Of a DNA stretch of 64,000 nucleotides, positions 62,388 to 64,000 are shown piece by piece. Position numbers and translations under genes: made by a program. The notes under the pieces are model-generated. The model made no database searches and was not told the origin of the DNA. It saw only the letters and a program-made list of their open reading frames with translations. Position 1 is the stretch's first letter. The number at the start of each line of letters is the position of its first letter. Source of the stretch: Halobacillus mangrovi (lineage in GTDB: Bacteria > Bacillota > Bacilli > Bacillales > Halobacillaceae); NCBI RefSeq assembly GCF_002097535.1, contig NZ_CP020772.1, positions 3,698,501 through 3,762,500 on the forward strand. The letters are read 5' to 3'.

Positions 62388-63572
62388 CTACAAATGCTTG
62401 CTCACTCGATTAGCGAAAGCAGCTCCGTCAATCAAATTTTTGCCGCCCCCCTGAACAAAGTTAGGTTTGCCTCCTCCTTTTCCTTCGATCAGTGGCATCG
62501 TTTGTTTAGCAACCTCATTCATATTTCGGTCCACATCTGCTCCACGGGCAAGCACAAATTGCAGTTGACCTTCCTGTTCGCTGACTAGGATAAGATAAGC
62601 ATTGGGCGCATGTTCGATGATTGCTTTTCCCAATGACTGAAGCGTCTTGATTGGACGACCCTTAAAGACGCGCTGAATCACTTTGTCCCCTTCTGTGCTA
62701 GAAATGATCTCACGAGCTTCATACTGCAGTAATTCTTCTTCAAGCTCAGCAATTTTCTTATCTTTTTCCTTGCTGGCTTTGATCAATTGATCCACTTCTT
62801 CTACAAGCTGCTCTTCCGGCCTTGGAACAAGCTGCTTCATTTCGGTCAGAATTTGGTGTTTCTGTCCGAGCTTATCCAGAACCCGGTAACCACAGGCAAA
62901 CTCCAGACGTACTTGTTTCTTGCTTTTCGTCCAACCTAGAAGCTTTGCAGCCATGACCTCGCCAGTGGACGGAGGGTGTGTTCCTCCGCATCCGTTGTAA
63001 TCAACCTCTGGAATCATGACAAGGCGGACATCCCCTTCAACAGCAAGTGGTTTTCGAAGAGGATACTCGTTCGCTTCTTCAACGGTCATCCACTTTGTCT
63101 TTACAGGATAATTGGCTCGAATAATTTCATTGACCCGTTCCTCAGCCTTTCGCAAAAGATCTTCAGAAAGTTGTTCCGTATCTAAATCAATCGTCACTAC
63201 TTCTTTACCTAAGTGGAAGCTCGTCGTAGGAATGTCGTATTGGTCATCAAAAACAGCTGAAATGATGTGCTGGCCACAATGCTGCTGCATATGATCAACG
63301 CGTCGGTCTTGATCAATGAATCCGTGTAATTCTCCCGTACCTTCTGGAAGTTCCTCCTTTGTATAATGGCGCACTTCGTCTTCGACTTCTTCGACATCGA
63401 CCACTTCGATGTCATTTAATTTGCCGGTGTCATGAGGCTGCCCGCCACCCGTCGGATAAAATGCAGTCTCTTCCAACACCACATAAGGCCCGCGTTCATC
63501 TTGATCTATTTTTATAACTTTAGAATTGAATTCTATTCTATAAGGGTCTTCGTAAAATAGCTTTCTCGTCAT
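62388..63572 (-). CDS. Alanyl-tRNA editing protein AlaX (long form)
   Basis: 394 residues that hydrolyse mischarged Ser-tRNA(Ala) or Gly-tRNA(Ala). The editing zinc site is seen: HMQQHCGQHIISAVF and CGGTHPPSTGEV. A coiled coil (about 245-280) and a DHHA1 domain (GGGKPNFVQGGGKN) follow, making the AlaX-L type. GGAGGAACGTACT precedes the ATG. Single gene. Confidence 0.92.
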   Translation of the reverse strand: MTRKLFYEDPYRIEFNSKVIKIDQDERGPYVVLEETAFYPTGGGQPHDTGKLNDIEVVDVEEVEDEVRHYTKEELPEGTGELHGFIDQDRRVDHMQQHCGQHIISAVFDDQYDIPTTSFHLGKEVVTIDLDTEQLSEDLLRKAEERVNEIIRANYPVKTKWMTVEEANEYPLRKPLAVEGDVRLVMIPEVDYNGCGGTHPPSTGEVMAAKLLGWTKSKKQVRLEFACGYRVLDKLGQKHQILTEMKQLVPRPEEQLVEEVDQLIKASKEKDKKIAELEEELLQYEAREIISSTEGDKVIQRVFKGRPIKTLQSLGKAIIEHAPNAYLILVSEQEGQLQFVLARGADVDRNMNEVAKQTMPLIEGKGGGKPNFVQGGGKNLIDGAAFANRVSKHL

Positions 63573-63824
63573 AGTACGTTCCTCCTCTGTTTTCCTAAGG
63601 GTATCGTAACATGTTTCTTTTCATGCAAGGCTATTGAGTGGAGACTGCCTTACCGAATGGGCCGTTTTCAGTAAAAAGATCCTACTTCATAGGAAGCAGT
63701 GAACTGACGCTATGACCTCTGCCTCTTGGCTGTGGTAATAGCTTAAAAACATGATAGAGACTAAAAGTGTTCTCCGTTCAATAGGATAAAGGAGGGACTT
63801 CATCTGCAAAAAGGAGGAATGCTT

Positions 63825-64000
63825 ATGTTGGAAAAGTTTGTGGATCGACTTCCCATTATGGAGACTATTCTTCCAAAAGCGCATGTACATCGTATCCCTT
63901 TTTATGAAGTAACGATGAGGGAAACATACGAGAAACTGCATCGAGATCTCCCTCCAACCAAGATCTGGGGATATAATGGGCACTATCCAGGCCCTACATT
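63825..64000 (+). CDS. cotA: CotA-like spore-coat laccase, 3' end beyond window
   Basis: 58 codons: MLEKFVDRLPIMETILPKAH and FYEVTMRETYEKLHRDLPPT, WGYNGHYPGPT match the start of the multicopper oxidase CotA (B. subtilis MTLEKFVDALPIPDTLKP, YYEVTMEECTHQLHRDLPPT). ATG 63825 lies 8 bases after AAGGAGG; an ATG at 63819 is too close to it. The copper sites are outside the window. The 250 bases upstream (63573-63824) show no clear sigma-K promoter. Confidence 0.9.
   Translation, partial: MLEKFVDRLPIMETILPKAHVHRIPFYEVTMRETYEKLHRDLPPTKIWGYNGHYPGPT

Overview
The window looks like a chromosomal segment from a moderately halophilic or halotolerant, spore-forming member of the Bacillaceae. A Halobacillus- or Pontibacillus-like genus is my best guess, from gene content only. 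The evidence is an ectABC ectoine operon, a BCCT compatible-solute transporter, two sodium:solute symporters, a gerABC-type germinant receptor, a cwlJ-type spore lytic enzyme, the start of a cotA-like spore-coat laccase, and low-GC Firmicutes ribosome-binding sites throughout. I saw no rRNA, tRNA, CRISPR array, intact insertion sequence or prophage.

Layout. 1-5.5 kb: truncated sodium:solute symporter, ectABC (minus) and a BCCT transporter (plus); ectA appears to start at ATC. 5.5-10.3 kb: a C-terminally truncated hydrolase, a degenerate metallopeptidase-like protein, a rhodanese, and an iron-ADH/methylmalonate-semialdehyde-dehydrogenase pair next to the N-terminal stump of a TPP enzyme. 10.3-19.7 kb: a thiamine block, all minus strand. 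It holds tenA with ykoE-ykoD-ykoC (ECF uptake of the pyrimidine moiety) and tenI-thiO-thiS-thiG-thiF (thiazole synthesis), with one TPP riboswitch before each group. The riboswitch ahead of tenA is separated from it by two copies of a palindromic repeat in opposite orientation. 19.9-30 kb: secreted M14 and M28 peptidases, an orphan PD-(D/E)XK-like protein, the remnant of a superoxide dismutase, an SDR, a TspO-like protein, a D-hydroxyacid dehydrogenase, an AprX-like subtilase and a small biotinyl-like protein.

30-42.9 kb: rocD and a divergent rocR-type activator with a sigma-54 promoter and two RocR-like palindromes between them; a serine hydrolase; gerXA-XB-XC behind a candidate sigma-G promoter; a Rok-like protein; a VanW protein; a prs paralogue; an NAD(P)-binding protein. 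41.6-47.9 kb: a catabolic cluster (amidohydrolase, sodium symporter, M20 deacylase, class III aminotransferase) preceded by a promoter and an unrecognised leader RNA ending in a terminator. 48-50.8 kb: a manganese-type ABC transporter with two MntR-like boxes. 50.8-64 kb: FAD monooxygenase, amidase, a 6-phosphofructokinase paralogue that has lost its ATP-site residues, endonuclease IV, cwlJ, a YehS-like protein, a lipoprotein behind a short tandem repeat, topoisomerase III, a prolyl-4-hydroxylase-like oxygenase, an AlaX-type editing protein and the 5' end of cotA.

The most unusual material is genome decay and paralogue divergence (the phosphofructokinase-like protein, stumps of a superoxide dismutase and an acetolactate-synthase-like gene, a truncated hydrolase, a metallopeptidase motif missing one ligand), the ATC start of ectA, the spacer repeats in the thiamine block, and the unidentified leader RNA. 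I did not find a clearly new multi-gene defence or mobile system. Family assignments come from recalled motifs, not from searches.
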